IMG/VR virus record: IMGVR_UViG_3300049811_000333
Span: 16,633 to 80,632 of that record
Reading direction: 5' to 3' (one strand)
DNA: 64,000 bases
Source: a virus
Shown here: piece by piece, positions 37,271-45,787 of the stretch
Layout: each line of letters begins with the position of its first letter
Position numbering within the stretch: position 1 is the first letter of the stretch
Position numbers and translations under genes: made by a program
Notes under the pieces: model-generated
The model's database searches: none
What the model saw: the letters and a program-made list of their open reading frames with translations, nothing else
What the model was told of the DNA's origin: nothing

Positions 37271-37702
37271 ATGCGCCGCTTCCTGCCACTCGGCCTCCCG
37301 ATGTTCTACATCCGGCCGGATGCCGATGACACGGACGGAGCCTGGACCAGCACGGCGACCCACCTCTACGAGGTGATCGACGAAACCTCCCTCAGCGATG
37401 CGGACTATATCGAGTCCTCCGCAAATCCCGTCAACGATCTCTGCAAGATTAGGCTCTCCAATCCTTCCGTGACCCCGGCCATGCCGTTCACCGTGAAGTA
37501 CCGCGGCTTCAAGACAGTTGCCACGGGGACGATGGAGCTCAGAGCCCGGCTGCTGCAGGGCACGACGCAGATTGCATCCTGGACGGAGAGTAATGTCCCG
37601 GCAACCCCGACCACGTACTCGCACACGCTCTCGCAGGGCGAGTTCGACAGCATCACCGATTTCACCGATCTCTTCATCGAGCTCCGCGCCAACTATACGT
37701 GA
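37271..37702 (+). CDS. Hypothetical virion protein, 143 aa
   Basis: Beta-sandwich-type sequence (LYEVIDETSLSDADYIESSANPVNDLCKIRLSNPS..VKYRGFKTVATGTMELRARLLQG) of the kind found beside tail or head decoration proteins. Starts 2 bases after the previous stop. Function unknown. Confidence 0.7.
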   Translation: MRRFLPLGLPMFYIRPDADDTDGAWTSTATHLYEVIDETSLSDADYIESSANPVNDLCKIRLSNPSVTPAMPFTVKYRGFKTVATGTMELRARLLQGTTQIASWTESNVPATPTTYSHTLSQGEFDSITDFTDLFIELRANYT

Positions 37703-37709
37703 GGCACCT

Positions 37710-37922
37710 ATGGAACCGACCTTCTGGGCCGTCTGGAAAGACGGCATGGATTACCCGAACCTCTACACCGACGAAGCCGCCGCCAAGGCCTTCTGCACTT
37801 CCCAAGCCAAGAAGTACCCCGGCGAGACCAGCTACCTCTTGAAGCTGGGCGTGGTTGGGTCTCTGACCCTGCCGGAAAAGTACAAGAGCACTGGATCCAT
37901 GAAGACCGCAGACGGCGAGTGA
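37710..37922 (+). CDS. Small virion-cassette protein, 70 aa
   Basis: ATG 37710 with GTGAGGCACCT upstream. MEPTFWAVWKDGMDYPNLYTDEAAAKAFCTSQAKKYPGETSYLLKLG: short alpha/beta, acidic end. Function unknown; tight spacing inside the cassette. Confidence 0.65.
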   Translation: MEPTFWAVWKDGMDYPNLYTDEAAAKAFCTSQAKKYPGETSYLLKLGVVGSLTLPEKYKSTGSMKTADGE

Positions 37923-37923
37923 G

Positions 37924-38223
37924 ATGGCAGACATGGCAACGATTGGACTTCAAGTCGACTATCCGCTCGGCGCGATCACCTCGAAATTCGAGATCGCCGA
38001 CCTCGACATGAGCCGCATCCTCACCGCCTACTCGGCCATGTATGGCCAGGTGGACGATGGCATGGGTGGCATGCGCGACATGACTCCGCAGGAGATCATC
38101 GACCGCCTGGCCATCGAGCTCATCGGCAACGTCAAGTCGAACACCCGCGAATGGGAGCGCGTCGAGCGCCTGAAGCAGGCTGAGCTCGAAGTGCAAGACA
38201 TCCCGGCTGTTAAGGTGGAATAA
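37924..38223 (+). CDS. Hypothetical helical protein, 99 aa
   Basis: Helical, acidic protein (ADLDMSRILTAYSAMYGQVDDGMGGM..PQEIIDRLAIELIGNVKSNTREWERVERLKQAELEVQDI). Might be a chaperone or connector for neighbouring beta-rich proteins. Function unknown. Confidence 0.65.
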   Translation: MADMATIGLQVDYPLGAITSKFEIADLDMSRILTAYSAMYGQVDDGMGGMRDMTPQEIIDRLAIELIGNVKSNTREWERVERLKQAELEVQDIPAVKVE

Positions 38224-39053
38224 TGGCCCTCATCATCCCGACCCCGGATAACGATCTCTTCGAGACGAACTGGTCGGGACGGCCCTCAGCCACGATGGGG
38301 ACACTGGTCACGGCCGGTGGCACCGCCCACACCCTCGGATCGACCTTCACGCAGATTTTTGCCTCAACCTCCTTCGATACGGAGTGGGTCGAGATCATCT
38401 GCCACGGCGTGCAAACGGCAGCCACTGACAGTCGAGCCCTGCTCAACATCTACATCGGCGGTTCTGGTTCTGAGCAGATCCTGATCCCGAACCTCTTGGC
38501 GAATGGCGGCACGATTGCTGCTACCGCCTGCATGCCGAAGGTTTACCGCTTCCCTCTGCGTATTCCGAAGGGATCGCGCATCTCGGCGAAGAGCCAAGCC
38601 TTGATCGTCTCCGACAACGTCTATGTGATCATGAACCTCATTGGTGGATCGCAGCTGGATAGCTGGGTTGGCGCTGGCGTGGAAGCGATTGGCGTTTCAA
38701 CTGCCGCCTCAGCGGGCACAGCGATTACGCCCGGAACCACGGCAGACGGGACCTTCACGTCACTCGGCACGAACACCAACGAGTTCCGGTACATTTACGT
38801 CCAGCACGGCGGCCCGAACGCCGCCGACACGACGCAGAACGCTGGGGCCACTAGCATTGAGATTGGATCCGGATCAACCCTGATCCCCGGCCTTCAGTTG
38901 TTCCTGGCTGGCCTCGAAACCAACGAGAGCTCGAACGTCTATACCGGCTGTGGCCGATGGCGCGTGATCCCGGCCGGGACGGCCCTGCAGGCCCGCCTGA
39001 GGTTTTCCGGAACGGCCGAGGCCCAATATGTGGCGCTCTACGGCGTTTATTGA
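38223..39053 (+). CDS. Beta-rich virion protein, 276 aa
   Basis: Ser/Thr/Gly-rich beta protein with two repeats of similar strand order (residues 1-150 and 160-276), containing TGTLVTAGGTAHTLGSTFTQIFASTSFDTEWVEIICHG. Likely decoration or fibre protein. No catalytic motif. Confidence 0.7.
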   Translation: MALIIPTPDNDLFETNWSGRPSATMGTLVTAGGTAHTLGSTFTQIFASTSFDTEWVEIICHGVQTAATDSRALLNIYIGGSGSEQILIPNLLANGGTIAATACMPKVYRFPLRIPKGSRISAKSQALIVSDNVYVIMNLIGGSQLDSWVGAGVEAIGVSTAASAGTAITPGTTADGTFTSLGTNTNEFRYIYVQHGGPNAADTTQNAGATSIEIGSGSTLIPGLQLFLAGLETNESSNVYTGCGRWRVIPAGTALQARLRFSGTAEAQYVALYGVY

Positions 39054-39061
39054 GGTAGCTT

Positions 39062-39412
39062 ATGGCCATTACAGAAGCCTACGCCGGATCGGCCACGATC
39101 TCGACCACGGAAATCAGCCTTGTGTCCGGGACCGGCACGTTGCAGAGCGTCACGGATGACGGCGTGTACCAGCTTTGGCTGGACTGCAACGCAATCACGA
39201 ACACCGAGACGTTTGAGCTGAAGATTAAGGAGAAGGTGCAGAGCACCGGCACCCAGCGCGTCGTCTTCTATGCCATCATTGGATACGCTCAGGGCAACGA
39301 GCCGAACTTCGTGAGTCCGTCTCTTGTGTTGATGCACGGGTGGGACGTCACATTAAAAAAGCTAACCGGAACAGACCGCGCAATCTCGTGGAGTATTCGG
39401 AAAGTCGCTTAA
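39062..39412 (+). CDS. Hypothetical virion protein, 116 aa
   Basis: Beta-strand-rich protein (SATISTTEISLVSGTGTLQSVTDDGVYQLWLDCNAI..ETFELKIKEKVQS), similar in style to small phage decoration proteins. Located directly upstream of the Ala-repeat protein, possibly its partner. Confidence 0.7.
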   Translation: MAITEAYAGSATISTTEISLVSGTGTLQSVTDDGVYQLWLDCNAITNTETFELKIKEKVQSTGTQRVVFYAIIGYAQGNEPNFVSPSLVLMHGWDVTLKKLTGTDRAISWSIRKVA

Positions 39413-39427
39413 TAGGGACGGGGAGCA

Positions 39428-41566
39428 ATGAGCAATTGGTTCTTTGATCCCCTCCTTCCAGCGGCGGCCAATTCTCCCGAGCCCGCCAAGCTCCGGGTCA
39501 CCTTTGTTGAGGTTGAGTTTGCGCAAGGCACGGGCACCTTCCCGGCCTCTGGCGCCATTGCCGCCTCCGCTACTGTATCGGCGACCGCAAACGTCAAGCG
39601 CGCGCGAAGCGCGGCGCTGGCGGCCACGGCAACGCAGGTTGTTGCGGCCACAGCGTTTGGTGGTCGCTCGCAGTATCCGGCTCCGCTGCCGTCGCTGTCG
39701 ATGGGCGCGAGCGCTGGTGCTTCGACCTACTCCCGGACGGCGGCCCTTGTCGCGTCCGGAACCCTGGCCGCTACGGCCGGAGTGACGCGTCCCCGGACCG
39801 CAGCTTTGGCGGCCACGGCCGCCACAAACATCGTTGGCGCCCGCTCTCGCGGTCGAACCGCAGCCCTGGCGGCTGCGGCTGCTATTGCCGCTGTTACCGG
39901 TGCTCACCGTCCACGTACCGCGGCCCTTGCCGCCACCGCTGCTGTTTCTGCAGCTGGTCTGCGTGTCGTCCTTCGCTCGGCGACACTTGCGGCCACTGCC
40001 TCCCTTACGTCGGGCCGCGCTGCTAAGCGGGCCGCCTCCGCCACCCTGTCGCTGGCTCTCACACAGCTGTTTGTGGGCGGGGCTTCGAGGCCGAGAAGTG
40101 CCGCGCTGTCTGGCACCGCTTCTCTTGTAACGGCCGCCACAAAGATCGGTTCGCGCAGCGCAGCGCTTGCGGCAACCGTAGGGATCGTGGCCTCCGGAGG
40201 AGCGCGCCGTCCTCGGACGGCGGTTCTCGCGACCACCGCCACTGTGGCCTGTACGGCCCAGCGCAAGCGCCCCGCCGCCGCCGCCCTTGCGGCGACGGCT
40301 TCTGTGGTGGCCACTGGTGTGGCCGGGAAGACCCGGTCTGCGGCCCTGGCTGCAACGGTTGCTCTGGCATCGACGGCCACTAGGTCTCGGGGCCGCTCTG
40401 CGGCCCTGGCTGCAACGGTTACGCTTGCGGCTGCCCGCATCCGGCTCCGGCCGGGATCGGCCGCTATCGCGGCATCCGGAACCCTGACGTCGATTGCCCT
40501 GGCCACGCGGCCTCGTTCTGCGGCGATTTCTGGCGCGGCTACCCTAGTAGCGGCTGCCACCAGGAAGCGGGCCAGGACAGCCGCCCTGGCCACGGCGGCG
40601 ACCATTGCAGCCCTTGCCGGTGCCAAGCGACCCCGGACCGCGGCCCTCTCGGCTGCGGCCACCATGTGGGTGTTCGCGGCGTCCGGCATCACGGCCCTGA
40701 TTACGGCGGCGTCAACCCTAACTGCCGCCCGCACCGTCAAGCGCGCGGTCTCCACCAGCCTGACGGCAACAGCAGCGCTCGCCTCCGCCGCCGGAGCGCG
40801 CCGTCCCCGGACGGCTGCTCTGACGGCTACAGCCACCCTCAGCGCCCAGCGCATCCGGCTTCGCCCCGCCTCAGCGGCGGTGAATGCCACGGCTGCTATG
40901 GCGGTGACGGCGGCGGCGCGCAGGCCCGCCTACGCGACCCTGGTTTCCACCGCTGCCATTGCGGCGACGGTTGGAGCCAAACGCAGCCGGTCCGCAAGCC
41001 TGGCCGCTGCGGCAACGATCTCACTCTCCGTGGGGAACTCCCGGGGTGCTGCCCTGGCCGCATCTGCGGTCCTGGCGGCCTCCGGATCCAGGAAGCGCGG
41101 CCGTTCCGCGGCGCTGGCAACCACAGCCGCCATCTCCGCTGTGGCGTCTCGCTCGCGTGGGCGGTCCGCTGCCCTGGCATCCACGGCGGCTCTGACGTCC
41201 GGACGCGCGGCCAAGCGGGCCGTCGCGGCCGCTATGTCGGCCGCTGCCGCTGCGGCCACCAATGCCGCGCGCTCGCGCGGTGTGTCGGCGTCCCTGGCAA
41301 CCTCTGGCAACATCTCCAGCTTGGAGACGTTCCAGTGGACCAGGTCGGCGTCCCTGGCGGCCTCTGCGGCCATCTCCGCGGACGCCACTCAGGTCTACGC
41401 TCTCAGCTGTTCGATGCGCATCTCCGCCGATCTGAAATGCGGCTGGGGTGAGAGAGCCGAGTTCGCCTACGTCAAGGTCATGGCTCCGTATGTCCGGGCC
41501 TCCATCAAGGCTCCAACCATCGCTATGAAAGTTAGAGCCCCAACGGTCGAGGTGCTGGTGGCATGA
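39428..41566 (+). CDS. Giant Ala-rich 20-residue repeat protein
   Basis: 712 aa. After a 50-residue N-terminal part come about 29 units of 20 residues with consensus R-S/T-A-A-L-A-A-T-A-T-L, variable middle, and a basic R-R/K-P end. Two units deviate in length (near residues 80 and 420). The C-terminal 55 residues (IKAPTIAMKVRAPTVEVLVA at the end) are non-repetitive. The 20-residue period with hydrophobic Ala/Val faces and periodic Arg fits a fibrous or solenoid structure on the virion. I know no characterised match. The DNA shows the same 60-base period but has diverged, so the repeat is old and selected at protein level. Confidence 0.8.
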   Translation: MSNWFFDPLLPAAANSPEPAKLRVTFVEVEFAQGTGTFPASGAIAASATVSATANVKRARSAALAATATQVVAATAFGGRSQYPAPLPSLSMGASAGASTYSRTAALVASGTLAATAGVTRPRTAALAATAATNIVGARSRGRTAALAAAAAIAAVTGAHRPRTAALAATAAVSAAGLRVVLRSATLAATASLTSGRAAKRAASATLSLALTQLFVGGASRPRSAALSGTASLVTAATKIGSRSAALAATVGIVASGGARRPRTAVLATTATVACTAQRKRPAAAALAATASVVATGVAGKTRSAALAATVALASTATRSRGRSAALAATVTLAAARIRLRPGSAAIAASGTLTSIALATRPRSAAISGAATLVAAATRKRARTAALATAATIAALAGAKRPRTAALSAAATMWVFAASGITALITAASTLTAARTVKRAVSTSLTATAALASAAGARRPRTAALTATATLSAQRIRLRPASAAVNATAAMAVTAAARRPAYATLVSTAAIAATVGAKRSRSASLAAAATISLSVGNSRGAALAASAVLAASGSRKRGRSAALATTAAISAVASRSRGRSAALASTAALTSGRAAKRAVAAAMSAAAAAATNAARSRGVSASLATSGNISSLETFQWTRSASLAASAAISADATQVYALSCSMRISADLKCGWGERAEFAYVKVMAPYVRASIKAPTIAMKVRAPTVEVLVA

Positions 41567-41865
41567 GCCTCTATTTCGCTAGGGGGAACGAGATCTCCTT
41601 CGAGGTTTCGTTCCTCGACATCAACCGACAGCCAATGGCCCCGCCGTCCGCGAACTTGTACGTCTCGTACAAAGACGCCGGGGTCCGGACAACTGTTACC
41701 ATCCCCATGACGTCTGCCGGTGGCGGTGTCTTCACCGCGACTTGGGATAGCGCCCCCGCCGATCCCGGCATCATCGAGTGGCACGCCAGGGCTGGCGGGG
41801 GTGACCCCGCCGCTGAGGATGGCAGTTTTCAGCTGATCGCGAACAACGCAAACCCGTCAACGTAA
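41563..41865 (+). CDS. Ig-like virion protein, 100 aa
   Basis: Single Ig-type domain: NEISFEVSFLDINRQPMAPPSANLYVSYKDAGVRTTVTIPMTSAGGGVFTATWDSAP, with the alternating strand pattern and GxFTATWD core of bacterial Ig-like folds. Overlaps the repeat-protein stop by 4 bases. Likely a decoration or adhesion domain. Confidence 0.7.
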   Translation: MSLYFARGNEISFEVSFLDINRQPMAPPSANLYVSYKDAGVRTTVTIPMTSAGGGVFTATWDSAPADPGIIEWHARAGGGDPAAEDGSFQLIANNANPST

Positions 41866-41882
41866 CCTCTTGGAGGTTTCGC

Positions 41883-42077
41883 ATGCGTTACGTCGTGAAG
41901 AAGCCGAAAGCATTCGACGTTGAGGACTGGGACGACGACTCCGTCCCTCATGTCCCGGATCTCACCGTCTACGACTCTGACGAGTTTGTCTTCACCGGCA
42001 TTCTCGATCACGAAGGCAATGAGATCCATCGGGCCGACAAGGCTCCGCTGGGTTTCCTCGCGGAGATCCTCGAATGA
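41883..42077 (+). CDS. Small acidic protein, 64 aa
   Basis: Begins MRYVVKKPKAFDVEDWDDDSVPHV and is acidic; ends in a beta strand plus helix. Its stop overlaps the next ATG. Function unknown; may be a small head or fibre accessory. Confidence 0.65.
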   Translation: MRYVVKKPKAFDVEDWDDDSVPHVPDLTVYDSDEFVFTGILDHEGNEIHRADKAPLGFLAEILE

Positions 42078-42463
42078 AATTTGGAATTTCTGGTCGTCGG
42101 AAAGACGTGCGCCGCCTCGCGCCCGTCTTCGACGGGGCCTACACGGGCGCCTCGCCGACCACGCTGTCTCTTGGTGAGTACGGCACCTACATCAAGACCA
42201 GCGGCGCAGGAACGGCCCAGACCGTCGTCCTCCCTGCTGGCGAGTACGTTGGCCAGCGCAAGCTGGTCATCCTCAAGGAGAAGGGCATCGCTGGCGACAG
42301 TATCACCTTCACCATGACCAATCTGGAAGAGGGCCTCATCAAGGCTATGACGCCTGGTGGCGCCACCGCGCTTACCATGAACACCGTCGACCAGTACGCT
42401 CTCTTCGAGTGGACGGGCGCCAAGTGGAACATCCTGTACACGAACGGCACCCTGACCACCTAA
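42074..42463 (+). CDS. Hypothetical beta-rich virion protein, 129 aa
   Basis: Contains SPTTLSLGEYGTYIKTSGAGTAQTVVLPAGEYVGQRKLVILKEKGIAGDSITFTM, a pattern seen in phage baseplate and decoration proteins with carbohydrate-binding-like folds. ATGA overlap upstream. Last gene of the accessory cassette. Confidence 0.65.
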   Translation: MKFGISGRRKDVRRLAPVFDGAYTGASPTTLSLGEYGTYIKTSGAGTAQTVVLPAGEYVGQRKLVILKEKGIAGDSITFTMTNLEEGLIKAMTPGGATALTMNTVDQYALFEWTGAKWNILYTNGTLTT

Positions 42464-42638
42464 CCGAATTCCGCGGCTTAACGGCTGCGGCCTAACGGAC
42501 GCTCTGCGGCACGCCGCGTGGTCCCCTAGAAATCCTGCCGCTCCGCGATGGGACGGCAGGTCCTCTCTCAACCCAATGCTCTGACGCGATGTCAGTTGCG
42601 AACCGCGGGCGCGAAGCCCGTAGAGGTAACAACACCCC
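42464..42638. other. Structured 175-base gap before the scaffold gene
   Basis: No gene. It holds several perfect or near-perfect hairpins: CCTGCCG..CGGCAGG (42534-42560), CTGAC..GTCAG near 42581, and GCGGGCGCGAAGCCCGT near 42606. Such clustered hairpins between head genes could be an mRNA control region or a terminator/processing area. Confidence 0.45.
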
Positions 42639-43445
42639 ATGTTCGACTTTCCCTTGACGGTGGACGCGCTCGATGCGGTCCCCGAGAAATACCGTGCGCT
42701 TTACGTGGAAGAGGATGGCGAGTTCAAGCTCGAAGCAGACCTCTTCACCAAGATCGATAAGCTCGCCAAGACCATCGATAAGGAACGCAAGAGGGCCAAG
42801 GACGCTGAGCGCGATGCGAAGTCCTGGGCTGACGTCGGCGACTCCCCCGATGAAGTCAAAGCCAAGCTGGATCAGATCGAGGCCAAGCACGCCGAAGAGA
42901 TCGAGAAGCTCCAGAAGCTGATCGACGAGAAGGGCGATAGCGCCGGAAAGATCGAGAAGATCAAGAAGGAACTGGAAAAGGCCTCGCAGGAAGCCATTTC
43001 CAAGAAGGACCAGGAACTCAAGGACATGGAGAGCACTCTCCGGGTCCACCTCATGGAGTCGGCCGCGAAGGCCGCCATCGCTGAGGAGAAGGGTCGGGTC
43101 AAGCCCCTCCTTCCCTACGTTCTTCAGAAGCTTTCGTTCGTCAAGGAGAACGGCAAGTACGACGTTCGCGTCCTCGATGAGGACGGTGAGGTCCGTCTGA
43201 CAAAAGACGGAAAAGACATGGGCATCCGAGAGCTCGTGCAGGAACTGAAGGCCGATCAGGACTTCAGCGCTCTGTTCGAAGGCACTGGTACCACCGGATC
43301 CGGCTCGAACCCCAAGGGGTCGGGCGGCGGTGGCGGCGCTCCGCAGAAAAACCCCTGGGCCAAAGACAGCCTCAACCTGACTGAGCAGATGCGCCTGCAG
43401 CGGGAGAACCCCGCGCTCGCGAACCGGCTCAAGGCGCAGGTGTGA
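42639..43445 (+). CDS. Capsid scaffolding protein
   Basis: 268 aa directly before the major capsid gene. Residues about 25-145 are a long charged coiled coil (LFTKIDKLAKTIDKERKRAKDAERDAK..AEEIEKLQKLIDEKGDS..), typical of scaffolds that guide procapsid assembly and are later removed. A Gly/Ser/Pro linker near residues 218-236 precedes a C-terminal basic helix that would bind the shell. AGAGGTAAC lies about 12 bases upstream of ATG. Confidence 0.8.
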   Translation: MFDFPLTVDALDAVPEKYRALYVEEDGEFKLEADLFTKIDKLAKTIDKERKRAKDAERDAKSWADVGDSPDEVKAKLDQIEAKHAEEIEKLQKLIDEKGDSAGKIEKIKKELEKASQEAISKKDQELKDMESTLRVHLMESAAKAAIAEEKGRVKPLLPYVLQKLSFVKENGKYDVRVLDEDGEVRLTKDGKDMGIRELVQELKADQDFSALFEGTGTTGSGSNPKGSGGGGGAPQKNPWAKDSLNLTEQMRLQRENPALANRLKAQV

Positions 43446-43479
43446 GCTCGCGGCCTCCAGATAATTCAGGAGAATTTTG

Positions 43480-44451
43480 ATGACCGAAACTCGGTTGTCT
43501 AACATGATCGTCCCGGACCTCTTTAACAACTATGTTATGGAGCGCACGGCCCAGCTGTCGCGTCTGCGTCAGTCGGGGATCATCGCAGATATGTCGGAGC
43601 TTCTGGGCGACAAGCTCGGCGGCACGACTGTGAACATGCCCTTCTTCAAGGACCTGACCGGCTCCGACGAAGTGGTCGACGACACGCAGAACCTGACGAT
43701 CAACAACATCACGACCTCGCAGGACGTCGCGGTGAAGCTGTATCGTGCCAAGGTCTTCGGCGCGACCGACCTGTCGGGCGACCTCGCGGGCGCTGACCCC
43801 ATGGCGGCCATCGCCACGCTCTTCGCTGAGTGGTGGGTGCGCCAGGAGCAGACCACGCTCCTCAAGACGCTCGAAGGTGCCTTCGGCGCTGCTTCGATGT
43901 CCGGCAACGTCCTCGACATCACCGGCCTCACGGGCGCTGCCCAGAACTTCGACGCCGACTCGTTCCTCGATGCCATCGCCAAGCTCGGCGACCATCAGGA
44001 CGAGCTCGCTGGCGTCCTGGTTCACGGCGACACCTACCGCGTGATGAAGGGCCTCGACCTCATCGACTACATCAAGCCCTCGGACGGCGGTCAGCCGATC
44101 CCGACCTGGATGGGTCACTACGTTCTGGTCGACGACACGGCCCCGAAGGACGCTTCGTCCCCGATCAACTACACGACCTACATCTTCGGCAACGGCTCGG
44201 TGGGCTACGCCCAGGCGCCGACGAAGACCCCGGTCGAAGTTGGCCGCGAGCCGCTGCAGGGCGGCGGCACGGACTACATCGTGAACCGCAAGCACTTCAT
44301 CATGCACCCGCGTGGTATCAAGTGGCAGGGCACGCCGTCCGGTCCGACCCCGACGAACGCCGAACTCGCAACCGGCACCAACTGGCTGCGCGTCTGGGAA
44401 AATAAGAATATCAAGGTTGTCAAGTTCGTTCACAACCTGAACCAGGTCTAA
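43480..44451 (+). CDS. Major capsid protein
   Basis: 323 aa. Immediately after the scaffold, with CAGGAGAA upstream of ATG 43480; an in-frame TTG one codon earlier is less likely. Sequence has the order expected of an HK97-fold shell subunit: an N-arm ending LGGTTVNMPFFKDLTG, an E-loop/spine region with DVAVKLYRAKVFGATDLSGDLAGADPM, the A-domain GVLVHGDTYRVMKGLDLIDYIKPSDG, and an extended DYIVNRKHFIMHPRGIKW end. Probably very abundant. Confidence 0.85.
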   Translation: MTETRLSNMIVPDLFNNYVMERTAQLSRLRQSGIIADMSELLGDKLGGTTVNMPFFKDLTGSDEVVDDTQNLTINNITTSQDVAVKLYRAKVFGATDLSGDLAGADPMAAIATLFAEWWVRQEQTTLLKTLEGAFGAASMSGNVLDITGLTGAAQNFDADSFLDAIAKLGDHQDELAGVLVHGDTYRVMKGLDLIDYIKPSDGGQPIPTWMGHYVLVDDTAPKDASSPINYTTYIFGNGSVGYAQAPTKTPVEVGREPLQGGGTDYIVNRKHFIMHPRGIKWQGTPSGPTPTNAELATGTNWLRVWENKNIKVVKFVHNLNQV

Positions 44452-44468
44452 GACCTATACATTGAGTT

Positions 44469-44495
44469 GAGGCGGGAGGGTATACCTCCCGCCTC
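44469..44495. terminator. Strong hairpin after capsid gene
   Basis: Perfect 11-bp stem GAGGCGGGAGG / CCTCCCGCCTC with a GTATA loop. It has no clear U-run (TTCGC follows), so it may be a weak terminator or a stabiliser that lets the capsid mRNA be more abundant than the genes behind it. Confidence 0.6.
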
Positions 44496-44512
44496 TTCGC
44501 ATAGAGGTGATG

Positions 44513-44896
44513 ATGATTTCCAACCCCAAGGGCTGGAGGAATAGGCGCGCTGCCGCGCTGGTCCGTCAGCAAGACAAGGACGCTCGCCGGGACATCAATG
44601 CCCAGCGCTGGCGCGCTTTCCAGGGGCTTCCCCCCGAGAAGGCCAAACGAGAAAAGGCCGATGGCGAGCTCTCCAGCGAGGAGATCGAGCTTGAGATGGC
44701 CGCTCTGGCCAACAAGATCGAAGCCAATGTGAACGAGCTTGCGCAGATTGTTTCGGATGCGGCTCCCGAGCCCGTCGATCCGGAAACGATGTCGAATGGC
44801 GATCTCCGTCGCGCCATCGAGGCGAAGGGCTTTGAGGTCCCCAAGACGACCGCTCGCGCCCGCCTGATCGAGATCTACAAGGAAAAGGTAGCCTAA
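44513..44896 (+). CDS. HeH/LEM-like domain protein, 127 aa
   Basis: Start among three consecutive start codons; ATG 44513 has AGAGGTGA at the best distance. N-terminal basic helices, a central acidic helix (SSEEIELEMAALANKIEANVNELAQIV), and a C-terminal MSNGDLRRAIEAKGFEVPKTTARARLIEIYKEKVA resembling the HeH/LEM DNA-binding helix pair common in head-joining proteins. Probably a head-completion accessory. Confidence 0.65.
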   Translation: MISNPKGWRNRRAAALVRQQDKDARRDINAQRWRAFQGLPPEKAKREKADGELSSEEIELEMAALANKIEANVNELAQIVSDAAPEPVDPETMSNGDLRRAIEAKGFEVPKTTARARLIEIYKEKVA

Positions 44897-44897
44897 G

Positions 44898-45305
44898 ATG
44901 GCCTACGCCACCCAAGCCCAAATCGTGACCATGTATGGCCAGGATCTGCTGGATGCGGTGGCGAGCAGAGACGGCAGCGGACGCGGGTCTCCAGAGACCA
45001 TCGCCGCGGCCCTTGATGCAGCGTCAGCTGAAATCGACACCTATTTGAGTGTCCGCTACACGGTTCCCCTTGTCCCGGCTCCCCCGTACATCCAGCAGAT
45101 CTGCGTCGACATCGCCGTGTATCGCATGGCCCTCGACATTGGGCCCCGCACAGAAGAGATGCGTCTGCGCTACGCGGACGCCATTGCGTATCTGAAGAAC
45201 GTCGCTGACGGCAAGTTCGAGCTTCCGGATACCGGCGGCGGCGAAACGCCAGGCGGCGGCAGCGCAGGCACAGGGGCGCGCGTTATTGGCGCGAAGCGTG
45301 GATGA
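44898..45305 (+). CDS. Head-tail connector (DUF1320, Mu gp36-like)
   Basis: 135 aa. YATQAQIVTMYGQDLLDAVASRD..LDAASAEIDTYLSVRYTVPLVPAPPYIQQICVDIAVYRMA is the characteristic pattern of the DUF1320 adaptor family found beside Mu-type head genes; it bridges portal and tail. Gly/Thr tail at the C-terminus. Confidence 0.85.
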   Translation: MAYATQAQIVTMYGQDLLDAVASRDGSGRGSPETIAAALDAASAEIDTYLSVRYTVPLVPAPPYIQQICVDIAVYRMALDIGPRTEEMRLRYADAIAYLKNVADGKFELPDTGGGETPGGGSAGTGARVIGAKRG

Positions 45306-45787
45306 TCCGGTTCGACGTCGATAAGCGGTCCGTCTCCTACATCACGAGCACCATCAACCGCATCAAACTCGCTCTCCGTGGCGGAGCCTCCGCCATGATG
45401 CGCGAGATCGGCGAGTTGATGGAGACCCAGCATCGCCGTCGCATCACCTCCGAAAAAACATCTCCGGACGGACAGGCTTGGACCCCCAACATTCGCGGCA
45501 CGTCCATTCTTTTCAAGACCGGCGCCCTGGCTTACGGGTTTCAGTCCCGGGCCAGCATGTTCACCGTTACGCTTGGCCCTCCGAGCCTTCCCTACTCCTA
45601 CATCCAGGAGTCCGGCGGCACGATGACGGGAAGCCCGCACATGGTCTTCCGGGCCAACGGCGATCTGATTTACGCGCGCAAAGCCAAGGTCCCAGCGCGC
45701 CCGTACATGGGCATCTCCCCGCAGAACTGGGTGGAGATCTCGCAGCTGGTTGACCGCCACATGAGCAGGATGTTCGGATGGCTGTAG
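45302..45787 (+). CDS. Phage virion morphogenesis protein (Mu gpG-like)
   Basis: 161 aa. Contains MMREIGELMETQHRRRITSEKTSPDGQAWTPN, ILFKTGALAYGFQSRASMFTVTLGPPSLPYSYIQESGG and PARPYMGIS, the signature of the virion morphogenesis (PF05069) family which completes the head-tail joint. ATGA overlap with the gene before. Confidence 0.85.
   Translation: MIRFDVDKRSVSYITSTINRIKLALRGGASAMMREIGELMETQHRRRITSEKTSPDGQAWTPNIRGTSILFKTGALAYGFQSRASMFTVTLGPPSLPYSYIQESGGTMTGSPHMVFRANGDLIYARKAKVPARPYMGISPQNWVEISQLVDRHMSRMFGWL

Noticed and set aside
44480-44485. GTATAC inside the capsid hairpin loop
   Set aside because: It is part of a symmetrical stem-loop, so it is not counted as an independent operator.
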